A stretch of 42,352 bases of DNA from Methylocystis sp. (GCA_002929055.1 PERY01000023.1:1-42352); one strand, 5' to 3'; counted from the stretch's first letter, positions 26,692-35,022 are shown. A program made the numbers and translations. Notes: generated by a model not told the origin, from the letters alone.

Positions 26692-27213
26692 ATGGTCAAA
26701 ACCGCCTTTTCGATCCGTCACGCTCGACCCGGCGACGCCGAGGAGATCGCGCGCGTTCACGACGCCTCGTGGCGCGACGCCTATCGCGGGGTGATTCCCG
26801 GGGTCGAACTGGAGCGGATGGTCGCGCGGCGCGGACCGGCGTGGTGGCATTCGGCGATCGTGCGCGGCACAGGCCTTCTGGTGCTCGATTTCAGCACTGA
26901 GATCGTCGGATACTCTACATATGGGCGCAACCGCGTCCCTTCGATGCCCTATTCGGGCGAGATCTTCGAACTTTATCTCACGCCCCAGCATCAGGGGCTG
27001 GGCCTTGGCCGGCGCCTTTTTGGCGCCGCGCGCAGGGAGCTCGCAGAGCACGGCTATCTGTCGACGATCGTCTGGGCGCTCGCGGATAACGACAAGGCGC
27101 TTGCCTTTTATCGTAGCCTCGGCGGCCAGACCATCCGCCGCGCCGAGGAGCGCTTTGGCTCCGACATGCTGACGCGCGTGGCCTTCGGCTTCGTCTCGGC
27201 GCCGGTGCGCTAG
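26692..27213 (+). CDS. GNAT-family N-acetyltransferase
   Basis: The 173-residue protein has the GNAT fold: SIRHARPGDAEEIARVH at the N-terminus, the beta strand FELYLTPQHQGLGLGRRLF containing the acetyl-CoA pyrophosphate loop QHQGLG, and the closing ALADNDKALAFYRSLGG. It transfers an acetyl group to an amine on an unknown small molecule or protein. The ribosome-binding site is weak. Upstream is the divergent leuA control region. Its stop overlaps the stop of the convergent lytic transglycosylase gene. There is no contextual clue to the substrate. Confidence 0.88.
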   Translation: MVKTAFSIRHARPGDAEEIARVHDASWRDAYRGVIPGVELERMVARRGPAWWHSAIVRGTGLLVLDFSTEIVGYSTYGRNRVPSMPYSGEIFELYLTPQHQGLGLGRRLFGAARRELAEHGYLSTIVWALADNDKALAFYRSLGGQTIRRAEERFGSDMLTRVAFGFVSAPVR

Positions 27214-28415
27214 CGTCCCCGCAGTTTCGCCAGCACCTCCTTCGTCGCGAAACCGTCCGCCGGCTGAATGCCCTCAGCAAGCTGGAAGGCGTGGACCGAG
27301 TTGCGGCTCGAGCGGCCGAGCTTGCCGTCGATGGTTCCCCGATAGAACCCCCGCTGCGTCAGCGCCTGCTGCATCGCCTTGACGTCGGCCGTCGAGAGCG
27401 GCGCGACGCGGGGCCAGGGCGCGAGCGGAATGTCGCGCCCGGCGATTCGCTCGGCCAGCAGCGCGACGGACATCGCATAGGCGTCCGAGGTGTTGTATTG
27501 CCGGATCACCTCGAAATTATCGGAGATCAGGAAGGCCGGGCCGCTAGCGCCGGCCGGCAGATAGAGGCTCGCCGCGCCGCTCGCGGGCAGGGCCGCGCCA
27601 TCCGCCCGGGTCACGCCCAGCGCCCGCCAGCGCGGGAAATCGAGGTCGAAGGCGGCATAGTCGAAGTTCTCCGGCAGCCGAACCTCGCAGACGGCGGGCA
27701 CGCCCGCGACCCAGCCGGATTTCGCCAGAAAATTGGCGATCGACGCTATCGAATCCGCATGCGAGCGCCAGATGTCCGGCGCGCCGGCGCCGTTGTCGCT
27801 CTCGGCGTATTTGAGATAGGCGGAGGGCATGAATTGCGGCTGGCCCATCGCCCCCGCCCAGGAGCCGCGCAACTGCGCGCGGGTCGCATAGCCCTTCTCC
27901 AGCATCGTCAGCGCATCGACGAATTCCTCGATGAAAGTCTCCGCGCGGTGGCCCTTCCAGGCCAGCGTGGCGAGAACCTTCAATGCGTCGGCGCCGCCGG
28001 TCGCCGTTCCAAAATTGCTCTCGACGCCGAGGATGGCGACGATGATTTCGGCAGGGACGCCGTGCCGCGCCGTCGCGCGCGACAGGGGGCCGGCGAGCTC
28101 CGCCGCGACCGACTGGCCGCGGGAGACGCGACCATTTGTCACTGTTCCAGCCAGATAGGCGGGAATCGAGATCGTGAACTCGGCCTGCGCTTTGGGTTTG
28201 GCGAGCACCCCCGGCTCCGGCGCAAGCTCCGCCACGGCGGCCTCGAACGTCTCGCGCGAAACGCCCGCGGCCTGCGCCCGCGGCCACAAACCCTGCACGA
28301 AACCGGCGAAATCATCGGCGAAGGCCGGCGCTACGGCGCCGCTGGCGGCGAGCGCGAGGCCGCGCAAAAGAGCGCGGCGATTGGTCGTCATGGCCGGAAG
28401 GCCGAAGAGCTTCAT
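27210..28415 (-). CDS. Lytic murein transglycosylase (MltB type) with peptidoglycan-binding domain
   Basis: The 401-residue product has an N-terminal export signal with twin Arg (TNRRALLRGLALAASGAVAP). The MltB-like catalytic domain (about residues 35-320) carries the catalytic Glu132 in VAILGVESNFGTATG and AMGQPQFMPSAYLKYA. A C-terminal peptidoglycan_binding_1 domain (about 340-400, GFYRGTIDGKLGRSSRNSVHAFQ) follows. It cleaves the glycan strand to 1,6-anhydro ends during wall remodelling in the periplasm. The start is not certain: the ATG at 28415 is chosen, with alternatives at 28391 and 28496. It is divergent from irr. The twin-Arg pair suggests Tat export but is not proof. Confidence 0.88.
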   Translation of the reverse strand: MKLFGLPAMTTNRRALLRGLALAASGAVAPAFADDFAGFVQGLWPRAQAAGVSRETFEAAVAELAPEPGVLAKPKAQAEFTISIPAYLAGTVTNGRVSRGQSVAAELAGPLSRATARHGVPAEIIVAILGVESNFGTATGGADALKVLATLAWKGHRAETFIEEFVDALTMLEKGYATRAQLRGSWAGAMGQPQFMPSAYLKYAESDNGAGAPDIWRSHADSIASIANFLAKSGWVAGVPAVCEVRLPENFDYAAFDLDFPRWRALGVTRADGAALPASGAASLYLPAGASGPAFLISDNFEVIRQYNTSDAYAMSVALLAERIAGRDIPLAPWPRVAPLSTADVKAMQQALTQRGFYRGTIDGKLGRSSRNSVHAFQLAEGIQPADGFATKEVLAKLRGR

Positions 28416-28462
28416 GGGCTTGCCGGGCTCCGCTTCTTTGGAAGTCTTACATGATCCGTTGT

Positions 28463-28491
28463 TTGACAGGGCCGCTGCGCTGCCGTCTACT
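28463..28491 (+). promoter_or_regulatory. Sigma-70-type promoter of irr
   Basis: A perfect -35 TTGACA (28463-28468) is spaced 17 bases from TCTACT (28486-28491), a four-of-six -10. It lies about 50 bases upstream of the irr start codon and is among the best promoter matches in the window. Confidence 0.65.
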
Positions 28492-28540
28492 GACAACTAC
28501 ACTGTTTCAAGGGGCGAGACAGCTCGCAATCGGGCCTCAG

Positions 28541-29017
28541 ATGACGCATCAGCCAGTACCTCGGAGCTTCGATAATTCCCGCCGGCTGAACGAGCAACCC
28601 TCGGGCGTGGAGAAGGCCGATTCGAAGACACGGCTGCGCACCGCCGGCCTTCGTCCCACGGTGCAGCGGCTCGCTTTGAGCAAGCTGCTTTTCGGCAAGG
28701 GCGACCGCCATGTGAGCGCCGAAGCGCTGCACGCCGAGGCGCGCGAGGCCGGCCTCACCATGTCGCTCTCCACCGTCTACAACACGCTGAACCAGTTCGC
28801 GCAGGCGGGGCTTCTGCGGGAGATCGCCGTTCAGGGAAACCGCACCTATTTCCATACGCGCACCTCGCCGCATCACCACTTCATGGACGAGGCCACGGGC
28901 CGCATGTTCGACGCTGCGGACGGCTCCGTCGAATTTTCCCGCCTGCCGGCGCCGCCCGAGGGCATGGAGATCGTCGGCTGCGACGTGATCATCCGCATCC
29001 GCCCGAAGAAGGGGTGA
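28541..29017 (+). CDS. irr: Iron response regulator Irr (Fur superfamily)
   Basis: The 158-residue protein has the Fur-type winged helix (LRPTVQRLALSKLLFGKG, then SLSTVYNTLNQFAQAGLL) and a dimerisation domain. It includes the Irr-characteristic triple His in SPHHHFMDEATG (His111-113). In rhizobial relatives Irr senses iron status through heme and controls heme synthesis and iron-uptake genes. The N-terminal Cys-Pro heme-regulatory motif of the Bradyrhizobium type is not present, so it would be the form without that motif. The start at 28541 gives normal length; an in-frame ATG at 28451 lies upstream of the predicted promoter and is rejected. The iron link to the TonB receptor at the window start is only a possibility. 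Confidence 0.9.
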   Translation: MTHQPVPRSFDNSRRLNEQPSGVEKADSKTRLRTAGLRPTVQRLALSKLLFGKGDRHVSAEALHAEAREAGLTMSLSTVYNTLNQFAQAGLLREIAVQGNRTYFHTRTSPHHHFMDEATGRMFDAADGSVEFSRLPAPPEGMEIVGCDVIIRIRPKKG

Positions 29018-29038
29018 GCGGAGCCGGGGCCCCGCTCA
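29015..29038. terminator. Hairpin between convergent irr and galU
   Basis: TGAGCGG (29015-29021) and CCGCTCA (29032-29038) form a seven-base-pair stem that begins at the irr stop codon. The 30-base gap before the galU stop leaves room for nothing else, so it can serve both strands. There is no T-run. Confidence 0.5.
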
Positions 29039-29047
29039 TGTCTAGTA

Positions 29048-29932
29048 TCACCCCAGCAACTTCCTGATCTCCGCTTTCAGCCCGTCGGCGATGTCCGGGC
29101 GGGCGAGGCCGAAGGCGATGTTGGCGGCGAGGAAGCCGAGCTTCGAGCCCGTGTCATAGGTGCGGCCGTCGAAGCGCACGCCGTGGAAGGGGCGCTCCTT
29201 GGCGAGATGTATCATGGCGTCGGTGAGCTGGATTTCTCCGCCTGCGCCCTTCTCGCCCTTCTCCAGCAGGTCGAAGATGCTCGGCTCGAGAATATAGCGG
29301 CCGGAGATGATGTAGTTGCTGGGCGCCGTGCCCTGCGGCGGCTTCTCCACCATGCCGGTGATCTCGAAGCTGGAGCCGTAATCCTTGCCGGTGGCGACGA
29401 CGCCATATTGATGCGTCTCCTCCGGCTTGACTTCCTCGACGGCGATGATGTTGCCGCCATGCTTCTCATAGGCTTCGACCGCCTGTGCGAGGCAGCGCGA
29501 GGCTTTGCCGGCGGCGGGCAGGGTGATCATGTCGGGCAGCAGCACCGCGAAAGGTTCGTCGCCGATGATCTCGCGCGCGCACCAGACGGCGTGGCCGAGG
29601 CCCAGCGGCGCCTGCTGGCGGGTGAAGCTCGTGGCGCCGGCCTTGGGCAGGTCCGCCATCAGGGCTTCATACTCTTTCGTCTTGTTGCGGCGCTTGAGCG
29701 TGTCCTCGAGCTCATAGGACATGTCGAAATGATCTTCGATGACGGCCTTGCCGCGCCCGGTCACGAAGACGAAATGTTCGATGCCGGCTTCGCGGGCCTC
29801 GTCGACCACATGCTGCACCACCGGACGGTCCACGACCGTGAGCATTTCTTTCGGCACCGCCTTGGTGGCGGGGAGGAAACGCGTGCCGAGACCGGCGACG
29901 GGGAAGACAGCCTTGCGAATGCGCTTGGTCAT
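29048..29932 (-). CDS. galU: UTP-glucose-1-phosphate uridylyltransferase
   Basis: The 294-residue nucleotidyltransferase makes UDP-glucose from UTP and glucose-1-phosphate. The N-terminus shows the nucleotide-binding signature FPVAGLGTRFLPATKAVPKEM, followed by VDRPVVQHVVDEA and APLGLGHAVWCAREIIGDEPF with the substrate loop LLPDMI. Length and motifs match bacterial GalU. UDP-glucose feeds exopolysaccharide, lipopolysaccharide and osmolyte synthesis. The gene is divergent from galE across 132 bases, so both UDP-sugar enzymes may share control. It is convergent with irr. Confidence 0.96.
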   Translation of the reverse strand: MTKRIRKAVFPVAGLGTRFLPATKAVPKEMLTVVDRPVVQHVVDEAREAGIEHFVFVTGRGKAVIEDHFDMSYELEDTLKRRNKTKEYEALMADLPKAGATSFTRQQAPLGLGHAVWCAREIIGDEPFAVLLPDMITLPAAGKASRCLAQAVEAYEKHGGNIIAVEEVKPEETHQYGVVATGKDYGSSFEITGMVEKPPQGTAPSNYIISGRYILEPSIFDLLEKGEKGAGGEIQLTDAMIHLAKERPFHGVRFDGRTYDTGSKLGFLAANIAFGLARPDIADGLKAEIRKLLG

Positions 29933-30064
29933 GAGAGTCCGCTTGGGTTGGGTGGGCAGGAATGCGAATCTCGCGGCGGGTCAAAGCGCCCGACGCGCGA
30001 TTGACGCAAATTTTAGGCTTCTCGCGTTAATTTCACGTGAGGAAACCTTGGAGAGCTTGAACGG

Positions 30065-31039
30065 ATGGCTGTTTTGGTCACAGGCGGGGCCGGCTACATC
30101 GGCAGCCATACGGTACTCGAACTCCTTGACGCTGGCGAGACGCCCGTCGTTCTCGACGACCTTTCGACGGGCTTCCGCTGGGCGGTCCCCGAGGGCGTCT
30201 CCTTTGTGGAAGGCGACGACGGCGACGAGGATCTCGTCACCGAAACGATCGCGCGCCACGACATCGACGCCATCATCCATTTCGCCGCCAAGATCGTCGT
30301 GCCCGATTCAGTCGCCAATCCGCTGGGTTACTACCTCAACAATACGGCGAAAGCGCGCACGCTGATCGAGACTGCGGTCGGCTGCGACGTGAAGCATTTC
30401 ATCTTCTCCTCCACCGCCGCCGTCTATGGCGATCCGCTGCATCAGCCGGTGACGGAGGACGAAACGCTGAAGCCCGTCTCGCCCTACGGCCGCTCCAAGC
30501 TCATGGTCGAGTGGATGCTGGAGGATGCGGCGCGGGCGCATGATTTCGCCTATGTGGCGCTGCGCTATTTCAACGTCGCAGGCGCCGATCCGAAAGGCCG
30601 CTCGGGCCAGTCGACGCCGAACGCCACCCATCTCATCAAGGTCGCGGCGCAGACGGCCCTCGGCAAGCGGGCGAAGATGCAGGTCTTCGGCACGGACTAT
30701 CCGACGCCGGACGGCACCTGCCTGCGCGACTATATACAGGTCACCGACCTCGCCCGCGCCCATCTCGACGCACTGCGCTATCTGCGCGCGGGAGGCGAGA
30801 GCCTTGTCGCCAACTGCGGCTATGGGCACGGCTTCTCTGTGCTCGACGTCATCGAGACGGTCAAGCGCGTCTCGGGCGTCGATTTTCCGGTCGACTATGC
30901 GCCGCGCCGTCCCGGCGATCCGGCGGCGATCGTCGCCTCCAACGAGCGGGCGAAAAGCATTCTCGGCTGGGCGCCCGAGCACGACGACCTGGAGGAGATC
31001 GTCCGTCAGGCGCTCGACTGGGAGAAAAAGCTCGCGTGA
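30065..31039 (+). CDS. galE: UDP-glucose 4-epimerase
   Basis: The 324-residue short-chain dehydrogenase-type enzyme interconverts UDP-glucose and UDP-galactose. The NAD site is GGAGYIGSHTVLELL. The catalytic Ser lies in FSSTAAVYGDP and the Tyr/Lys pair in SPYGRSKLMVEW. YFNVAGADPKG and DYIQVTDLARAH are typical of GalE. TTGACG at 30001-30006 is a plausible -35 element, but no -10 with ideal spacing is clear. Divergent pairing with galU fits a shared role in UDP-hexose supply for surface polysaccharide. Confidence 0.95.
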   Translation: MAVLVTGGAGYIGSHTVLELLDAGETPVVLDDLSTGFRWAVPEGVSFVEGDDGDEDLVTETIARHDIDAIIHFAAKIVVPDSVANPLGYYLNNTAKARTLIETAVGCDVKHFIFSSTAAVYGDPLHQPVTEDETLKPVSPYGRSKLMVEWMLEDAARAHDFAYVALRYFNVAGADPKGRSGQSTPNATHLIKVAAQTALGKRAKMQVFGTDYPTPDGTCLRDYIQVTDLARAHLDALRYLRAGGESLVANCGYGHGFSVLDVIETVKRVSGVDFPVDYAPRRPGDPAAIVASNERAKSILGWAPEHDDLEEIVRQALDWEKKLA

Positions 31040-31051
31040 GGCGAACCAGGC

Positions 31052-31078
31052 GGCGCGTCAGGCCCGCCCTGCCGCGCC
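31052..31078. terminator. Hairpin after galE
   Basis: GGCGCG (31052-31057) pairs with CGCGCC (31073-31078), and inside a T/C mismatch CAGG pairs with CCTG around a five-base loop. It sits 13 bases past the galE stop and overlaps the 3' end of the small minus-strand gene, so it may serve galE, or both strands. Confidence 0.5.
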
Positions 31079-31333
31079 CGTGAATGAAGCGGCGACGTCC
31101 ATCTTGGCGGCGTGATCGATCAGCGAGACGCAAGGGCGCTCGCCGATCAGGCGGCGCAATTCCGCCGCCGCCGCGCGGGCGTCTTCGCGCATCTCGTCGG
31201 TCAGCCGGGGGCTCTGCGCCAGATGGCTGACTTCGAGAAGCTTCAGACGCAGCACGGCCGGGCCCGCCTCGGCCAGGAAGTCTGCGCCATGCATCAGCGC
31301 CAATGGATTTCTGGCGGTCATCTGTCCTCGCAT
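31058..31333 (-). CDS. Small helical protein of unknown function
   Basis: The 91-residue product is mostly alpha-helical by composition (PAVLRLKLLEVSHLAQ, then TDEMREDARAAAAELRRLIG), with no signal peptide or membrane segment. It lies 104 bases behind the polyphosphate:AMP phosphotransferase gene on the same strand and is convergent with galE. The start could be the ATG at 31333 or one four codons on at 31321. I do not recognise the family. The coherent amphipathic pattern supports a real gene, but its job is unknown. Confidence 0.55.
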   Translation of the reverse strand: MRGQMTARNPLALMHGADFLAEAGPAVLRLKLLEVSHLAQSPRLTDEMREDARAAAAELRRLIGERPCVSLIDHAAKMDVAASFTGAAGRA

Positions 31334-31437
31334 CGCGTCTCATCTCCCGTGGATCGAGAGTGTCGTAACGAACATGACGCAATGCTGAACGTAGAGCGCG
31401 CCGCTGACGCGAGGCTTGCGCGCAGACTATTTCGCGG

Positions 31438-32922
31438 TCAGGCCTCGAGCCGCTCGACGATCGCGCGCAGAACCTTCAGCCGCGCGAATTTCTTGTCGTT
31501 CGCCTCCACCAGCATCCATGGCGCGAGGCGCGCGCTGGTCCGGTCGACCATCTCGGTCATCGCCTCCTCGTATAGCCCCCATTTCTCGCGGTTGCGCCAG
31601 TCCTCCGGCGTGATCTTGTAGCGCTTGAAGGCCTTGGCCTCGCGGTCCTCGAAGCGGCGCAACTGCTCGTCCTGCGTGATGGCCAGCCAGAACTTCATCA
31701 CGGCGTAGCCATTCTCGCCGAGCTGGCGCTCGAAATCGTTGATCTCCTGATAGGCGCGCATCCAGTCGTCCCGGGCCGCGAAGCTCTCGACGCGCTCGAC
31801 AAGCACGCGGCCGTACCAGCTGCGGTCGAAGATGGCGACGTCGCCGCGCCGCGGAATATTGCGCCAGAAGCGCCACAGATACGGGCGTGCGCGCTCCTCG
31901 TCGGTTGGGGCCGCGACGCCGTGGACGCGGAAGCGCCGGGGGTCGAGCGCCTCACGCACGCGGCGGATCGTTCCGCCCTTGCCGGCCGCGTCATTGCCCT
32001 CGAAGACGAGAACCAGCCCCCTGTCGCGGAAGCTTTTCGACGTCGTCGCCTCGGTGAGGCGACGCTGCAGGCCGCGCAACTCCTGGCCGTAGCTCGCGGG
32101 GTCATGGGTCTTCGTCAGGTCGAGCGACGAAACGAGATTTGGCTGCGGCAGCGAGAGGTCGGGCGCCGCGACGGCGCGCGTGCGGCTCGGCCCGGGGGGC
32201 TGGACGCCGCCAGCGCGGCGCAGCGCCTGCAGCAGCAGGTCGCCGACCGCGGCGTCGCGGTACTGCGGGTCCGCGGCGGGCACCACGGCCCAGGGCGCGT
32301 CTCCCGTCGAGGTCTTCTCGATCATCTCCAGCGCCGCGTCGTTGAGCCGCTCACGCGACCTGGCGTTGTCGATCTCCTGCCATTCGATGACGGCGGGGCG
32401 GCGCATGGCGCCATCGGCCTCCCGCAGCTTGGCGAGCCGCCGGCGCGCCGCCTTCTCGTCCATATGCAACCAGATCTTGAGGAGATGCACGCCCTCGAGG
32501 CGCAGCATCTCCTCGCTGCGGTTCATTTCCTCCAGCACATTGTCATAGGCGCTCCGGTCGAGGCGCCCGAGCGCGCGATTGCGCAGGGCGCGATGATGCC
32601 AGGAGCCCAGCACAATTCCGATTCGCCCCTTGGCCGTCATGTCGCGCCAGTAGCGCCACGCGCCGGGCCGGGCGCGCTCTTCATCCGTCGGCGCGCCGTA
32701 GGAGAGGGTCTCGACGAAATGATCGTCCAGCCAGTCGTAGAGGCGGTTGACGACCTCTCCCTTGCCGGCGCCGTCCGAGCCGTTGACGAGCACCAGAACG
32801 GCGGCGCGCTTCTGCTCCGCCAGCTCGAACTGCGCGTCGAGCAACTGCTCCCGCAGCGCGGGCTCCAGGGCCTCGAAGGCCTCCCTGGACATGATATGCG
32901 GCAGGCGGGCGGATTCGAACAT
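31438..32922 (-). CDS. pap: Polyphosphate:AMP phosphotransferase (two-domain PPK2)
   Basis: The 494-residue protein has two PPK2 domains in tandem. The first (about 40-240) has Walker A GSDGAGKG at 48-55; the second (about 295-494) has GNDAAGKGG at 309-317. The second keeps the FDRSWYGR motif (366-372) with its Asp. In the first the matching place reads VLGSWHHRAL and lacks it, so catalysis probably rests with the C-terminal half. Class II PPK2 enzymes of this layout phosphorylate AMP to ADP with polyphosphate. This would let stored polyphosphate recharge nucleotides. No ppk1 or exopolyphosphatase gene is beside it; the next gene is a small helical protein. Confidence 0.9.
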   Translation of the reverse strand: MFESARLPHIMSREAFEALEPALREQLLDAQFELAEQKRAAVLVLVNGSDGAGKGEVVNRLYDWLDDHFVETLSYGAPTDEERARPGAWRYWRDMTAKGRIGIVLGSWHHRALRNRALGRLDRSAYDNVLEEMNRSEEMLRLEGVHLLKIWLHMDEKAARRRLAKLREADGAMRRPAVIEWQEIDNARSRERLNDAALEMIEKTSTGDAPWAVVPAADPQYRDAAVGDLLLQALRRAGGVQPPGPSRTRAVAAPDLSLPQPNLVSSLDLTKTHDPASYGQELRGLQRRLTEATTSKSFRDRGLVLVFEGNDAAGKGGTIRRVREALDPRRFRVHGVAAPTDEERARPYLWRFWRNIPRRGDVAIFDRSWYGRVLVERVESFAARDDWMRAYQEINDFERQLGENGYAVMKFWLAITQDEQLRRFEDREAKAFKRYKITPEDWRNREKWGLYEEAMTEMVDRTSARLAPWMLVEANDKKFARLKVLRAIVERLEA

Positions 32923-32981
32923 GGGGCGATCCTCATCCTAACTTTTCAAAAAGGCCGGCTGTGGTAGATGTTAGCATCAGC

Positions 32982-33058
32982 GGTCCCGTAGCTCAGCAGG
33001 ATAGAGCAGCGGTTTCCTAAACCGAAGGTCAGGGGTTCGAATCCCTTCGGGACCGCCA
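32982..33058 (+). tRNA. tRNA-Arg (anticodon CCT)
   Basis: The cloverleaf closes fully. The acceptor GGTCCCG (32982-32988) pairs with CGGGACC (33048-33054). The D arm is GCTC/GAGC and the anticodon loop TTCCTAA presents CCT for AGG codons. The T loop is TTCGAAT within GGG/CCC stems. The 3' CCA is encoded (33056-33058). It is a single gene with no neighbouring tRNA, between pap (divergent) and a small secreted protein on the same strand. Confidence 0.97.
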
Positions 33059-33086
33059 GCGTGATCCAGCGGGGCGGGTGGATTTC

Positions 33087-33458
33087 ATGGTCCGACAGGC
33101 TCCTATCCCCCTTTCGCTGGCGATTGCGCTCGCCGTCCTCGCCTTTGCCGGAGGGGCGGACGGCCGACCTCTCCGGCACGGGGCGCCGCCTTTCCGGTGC
33201 GCGCTGCGCGAGACGACCGCCTTTCTGCCTGAGCTGCGCACCTACAGCGGCTATCGCTGGGTCGAATGCGTCGTCGGCGTCGCGCAAGCGCAGATCGACT
33301 CGGTGGCCATCAACAACGGGACATGCGAATCATTCGACTGGGCCGCCGGGCGGAGCTTCGCCTTTGGACAGGTCTTTTATATTCCGTACGCATGCATGAG
33401 TCCGGTGAAAATGGTCGTCACGGCGAATGGCGCAGCCGTCGAAATTCCTCTCAGATAG
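33087..33458 (+). CDS. Small exported protein of unknown function
   Basis: The 123-residue product has a signal peptide (hydrophobic LSLAIALAVLAFAGG, cleaved near ADG). A mature part of about 95 residues follows, with four Cys (FRCAL, WVECVVG, NGTCESF and YACMS) that could form two disulfides in the periplasm. The ATG at 33087 is preferred; a GTG lies three codons earlier. It starts 29 bases after the tRNA-Arg, so it may partly share that transcript. I do not recognise the family. A lipoprotein gene follows after 15 bases, suggesting co-transcription. Confidence 0.7.
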   Translation: MVRQAPIPLSLAIALAVLAFAGGADGRPLRHGAPPFRCALRETTAFLPELRTYSGYRWVECVVGVAQAQIDSVAINNGTCESFDWAAGRSFAFGQVFYIPYACMSPVKMVVTANGAAVEIPLR

Positions 33459-33473
33459 AATTGGGCAAAGCTG

Positions 33474-33704
33474 ATGCGTGTTGTTCTCATCGCTGTCCTC
33501 GCCGCCCTGTCGACCGGCTGCAACAGCCCGCAGGCGGCGAAGGAGGCCGCGACGCAGGAATATGCCGTCGGCTCCTACGAGCAGTCGCTGGAGGCCTATC
33601 AGCTCTGCGCGGCGCGCAATGCGGACGATCCGCAAAAATGCAGCGCCCTCGCGCGCGTGATCGACGCCGACAAGAAGCGCTATGAGAAGACGATGGGTCA
33701 GTAG
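33474..33704 (+). CDS. Small lipoprotein
   Basis: The 76-residue protein carries a lipoprotein signal (MRVVLIAVLAALSTGC) with lipobox LSTGC, so the mature protein starts at Cys16 and is lipid-anchored. The remaining 60 residues form a short helical pair resembling one TPR-like unit (AVGSYEQSLEAYQLCAARN) with a second Cys pair. Function is unknown. It sits 15 bases after a small exported protein and 29 before a small membrane protein; the three may form one unit. Confidence 0.75.
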   Translation: MRVVLIAVLAALSTGCNSPQAAKEAATQEYAVGSYEQSLEAYQLCAARNADDPQKCSALARVIDADKKRYEKTMGQ

Positions 33705-33733
33705 TCCTGTCGTCGCGGAGCGCCACCTACGCC

Positions 33734-33898
33734 ATGCCCATCCGCCGCAAGTCCCTCCTTCTGATTTTCGTCTATCTCGCAACGGGCGCTATTCTGATTG
33801 CGCTCATCGCTGCTGAACTCGGCCACGACCGCTTCAACGACTGCATGGGGCTGGGCGCCTTCTCGACGGCCGAATGCGAAGCCTATGCGCGCGAGTGA
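33734..33898 (+). CDS. Small single-pass membrane protein (54 residues)
   Basis: This short frame encodes a basic start (MPIRRK), one strong hydrophobic helix (LLLIFVYLATGAILIALIAA) and a 28-residue tail with two Cys (NDCMGLG and TAECEAYARE). Positive residues before the helix predict a cytoplasmic N-terminus and a periplasmic tail. It continues the same-strand run after the lipoprotein by 29 bases. The coherent topology supports a real gene; the function is unknown. Confidence 0.6.
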   Translation: MPIRRKSLLLIFVYLATGAILIALIAAELGHDRFNDCMGLGAFSTAECEAYARE

Positions 33899-33944
33899 AA
33901 GCTCTCGTCTGCGAGAGAGACGTTGTCGGCCCCTTCAACGAATT

Positions 33945-34739
33945 TTATTCCCCCACCTTCAGGATATTGTCCCGCATCGCCCTGATCGGCGCGGAGTCGA
34001 CCGTCACGCCGCCGCGGAATGGATTGTCGAGCGCTGCGATGAGAAAGACGGCGGCGCCGAGGAAGAGCGCCGTCAGGCAGCCGAGCAGGAGATGCACATG
34101 CCTTTCCATGTCGAAGAGGCACATGAACAGCATGTAGAGGAAGGCGCCGAGCGCCATGACCGACCAGAGTGCGGCGGGTATGCCATTCTCCTCGCTGGAG
34201 AGAAGATAGCGTCGCTGCTCGATCAAAAGGTTCACTTGCCGGAAGGCTTCGCCGTGCACCAGCTCCTCGCTTTTCGTCGAAGGCTGGAAGTCGAGCAGGC
34301 GACGCAGCATGGCGCGCAATCGCGGCGACGGGCCGTCGGGCGCTTTTGCAAAGGGGTCGGCCGGCCAGTGGGTCTGTATCGCTTCCGTTGCATAATCGTG
34401 CAGGTTCTGCTGCAGCGCCGTGCGCAGCGGCTGCGGGAAGCCGGCGATGTCATGATAGAGCGTCGCCATCGTCAGCGCCTTCTTCGACACGGTGTCCCTC
34501 GCGGCCGCGAAGTCCTGATAGGCCTCGACTGCGAGGAGAGCGAGAAGAATGCCGTAGAGCGCGGCGAAGCTCTGCAGCGAGAAGCCGATCATGTCGTTGG
34601 CGTTGCGTTGCCCATGTATCCAGCGCCGCGCATAGGGCCGGGAGAGGATGATTGCGGCGGCCGTCGCGACGACGAATCCCCCGCAGAAGATGAGCGCCAT
34701 CTGAACGACCGAAACGCCTTTGAGAATATCCAATATCAT
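33945..34739 (-). CDS. DUF4239-family membrane protein
   Basis: The 264-residue protein has two helices near the N-terminus (about 10-30 and 50-75), a long soluble middle and two more near residues 190-235. NANDMIGFSLQSFAALYGIL and AALDNPFRGG are the family marks I recognise for DUF4239, a group compared with bestrophin-like proteins; the function is not established. Start choice is uncertain. The ATG at 34739 lies almost on top of GGGGAGGAG, an in-frame ATG six codons earlier exists, and a TTG two codons on would be ideally spaced. It is convergent with the small membrane protein gene. Confidence 0.8.
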   Translation of the reverse strand: MILDILKGVSVVQMALIFCGGFVVATAAAIILSRPYARRWIHGQRNANDMIGFSLQSFAALYGILLALLAVEAYQDFAAARDTVSKKALTMATLYHDIAGFPQPLRTALQQNLHDYATEAIQTHWPADPFAKAPDGPSPRLRAMLRRLLDFQPSTKSEELVHGEAFRQVNLLIEQRRYLLSSEENGIPAALWSVMALGAFLYMLFMCLFDMERHVHLLLGCLTALFLGAAVFLIAALDNPFRGGVTVDSAPIRAMRDNILKVGE

Positions 34740-34973
34740 CTCCTCCCCGCCGCGCATTAGGCGGCGCGGCCAAGTCTTTGTCAAAGCGGCGCCTTGCTCT
34801 TTGTTAGCGATTGATTAGCGGGCGTTGGGGCGCGAGGCGCGAAGAGCGCGCCGAACATTCTCGCAGCGCCGGGCGCAACGCGTGCGACGCCAGCGAAGAC
34901 CGGCGGTTCGGCCGCATTCTTCCCGCCTTTCGTTCGTCGCCTGCGCATGTGTCCGGCCTCGTGACATATTGTC

Positions 34974-35002
34974 GCGAAGGGCCTCTTGCGGAAGTCCTTC
35001 GC
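34974..35002. other. Hairpin-forming inverted repeat
   Basis: GCGAAGG (34974-34980) and CCTTCGC (34996-35002) are perfectly complementary. Inside the 15-base loop CTT and AAG can pair around GCGG. No gene ends nearby on the plus strand, so this is not an obvious terminator; it lies 20 bases before a larger structured element. Confidence 0.5.
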
Positions 35003-35022
35003 TTGCAATGCGAGCCACTCAA

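Noticed and set aside
28451..28540. Longer N-terminus for Irr starting at 28451
   Set aside because: This start precedes the well-formed TTGACA/TCTACT promoter at 28463-28491 and would add 30 residues not typical of the family.
32982..33898. tRNA-Arg as attachment site of an integrated element
   Set aside because: No integrase gene and no second copy of the tRNA 3' end was seen in the window; flanking composition does not change.
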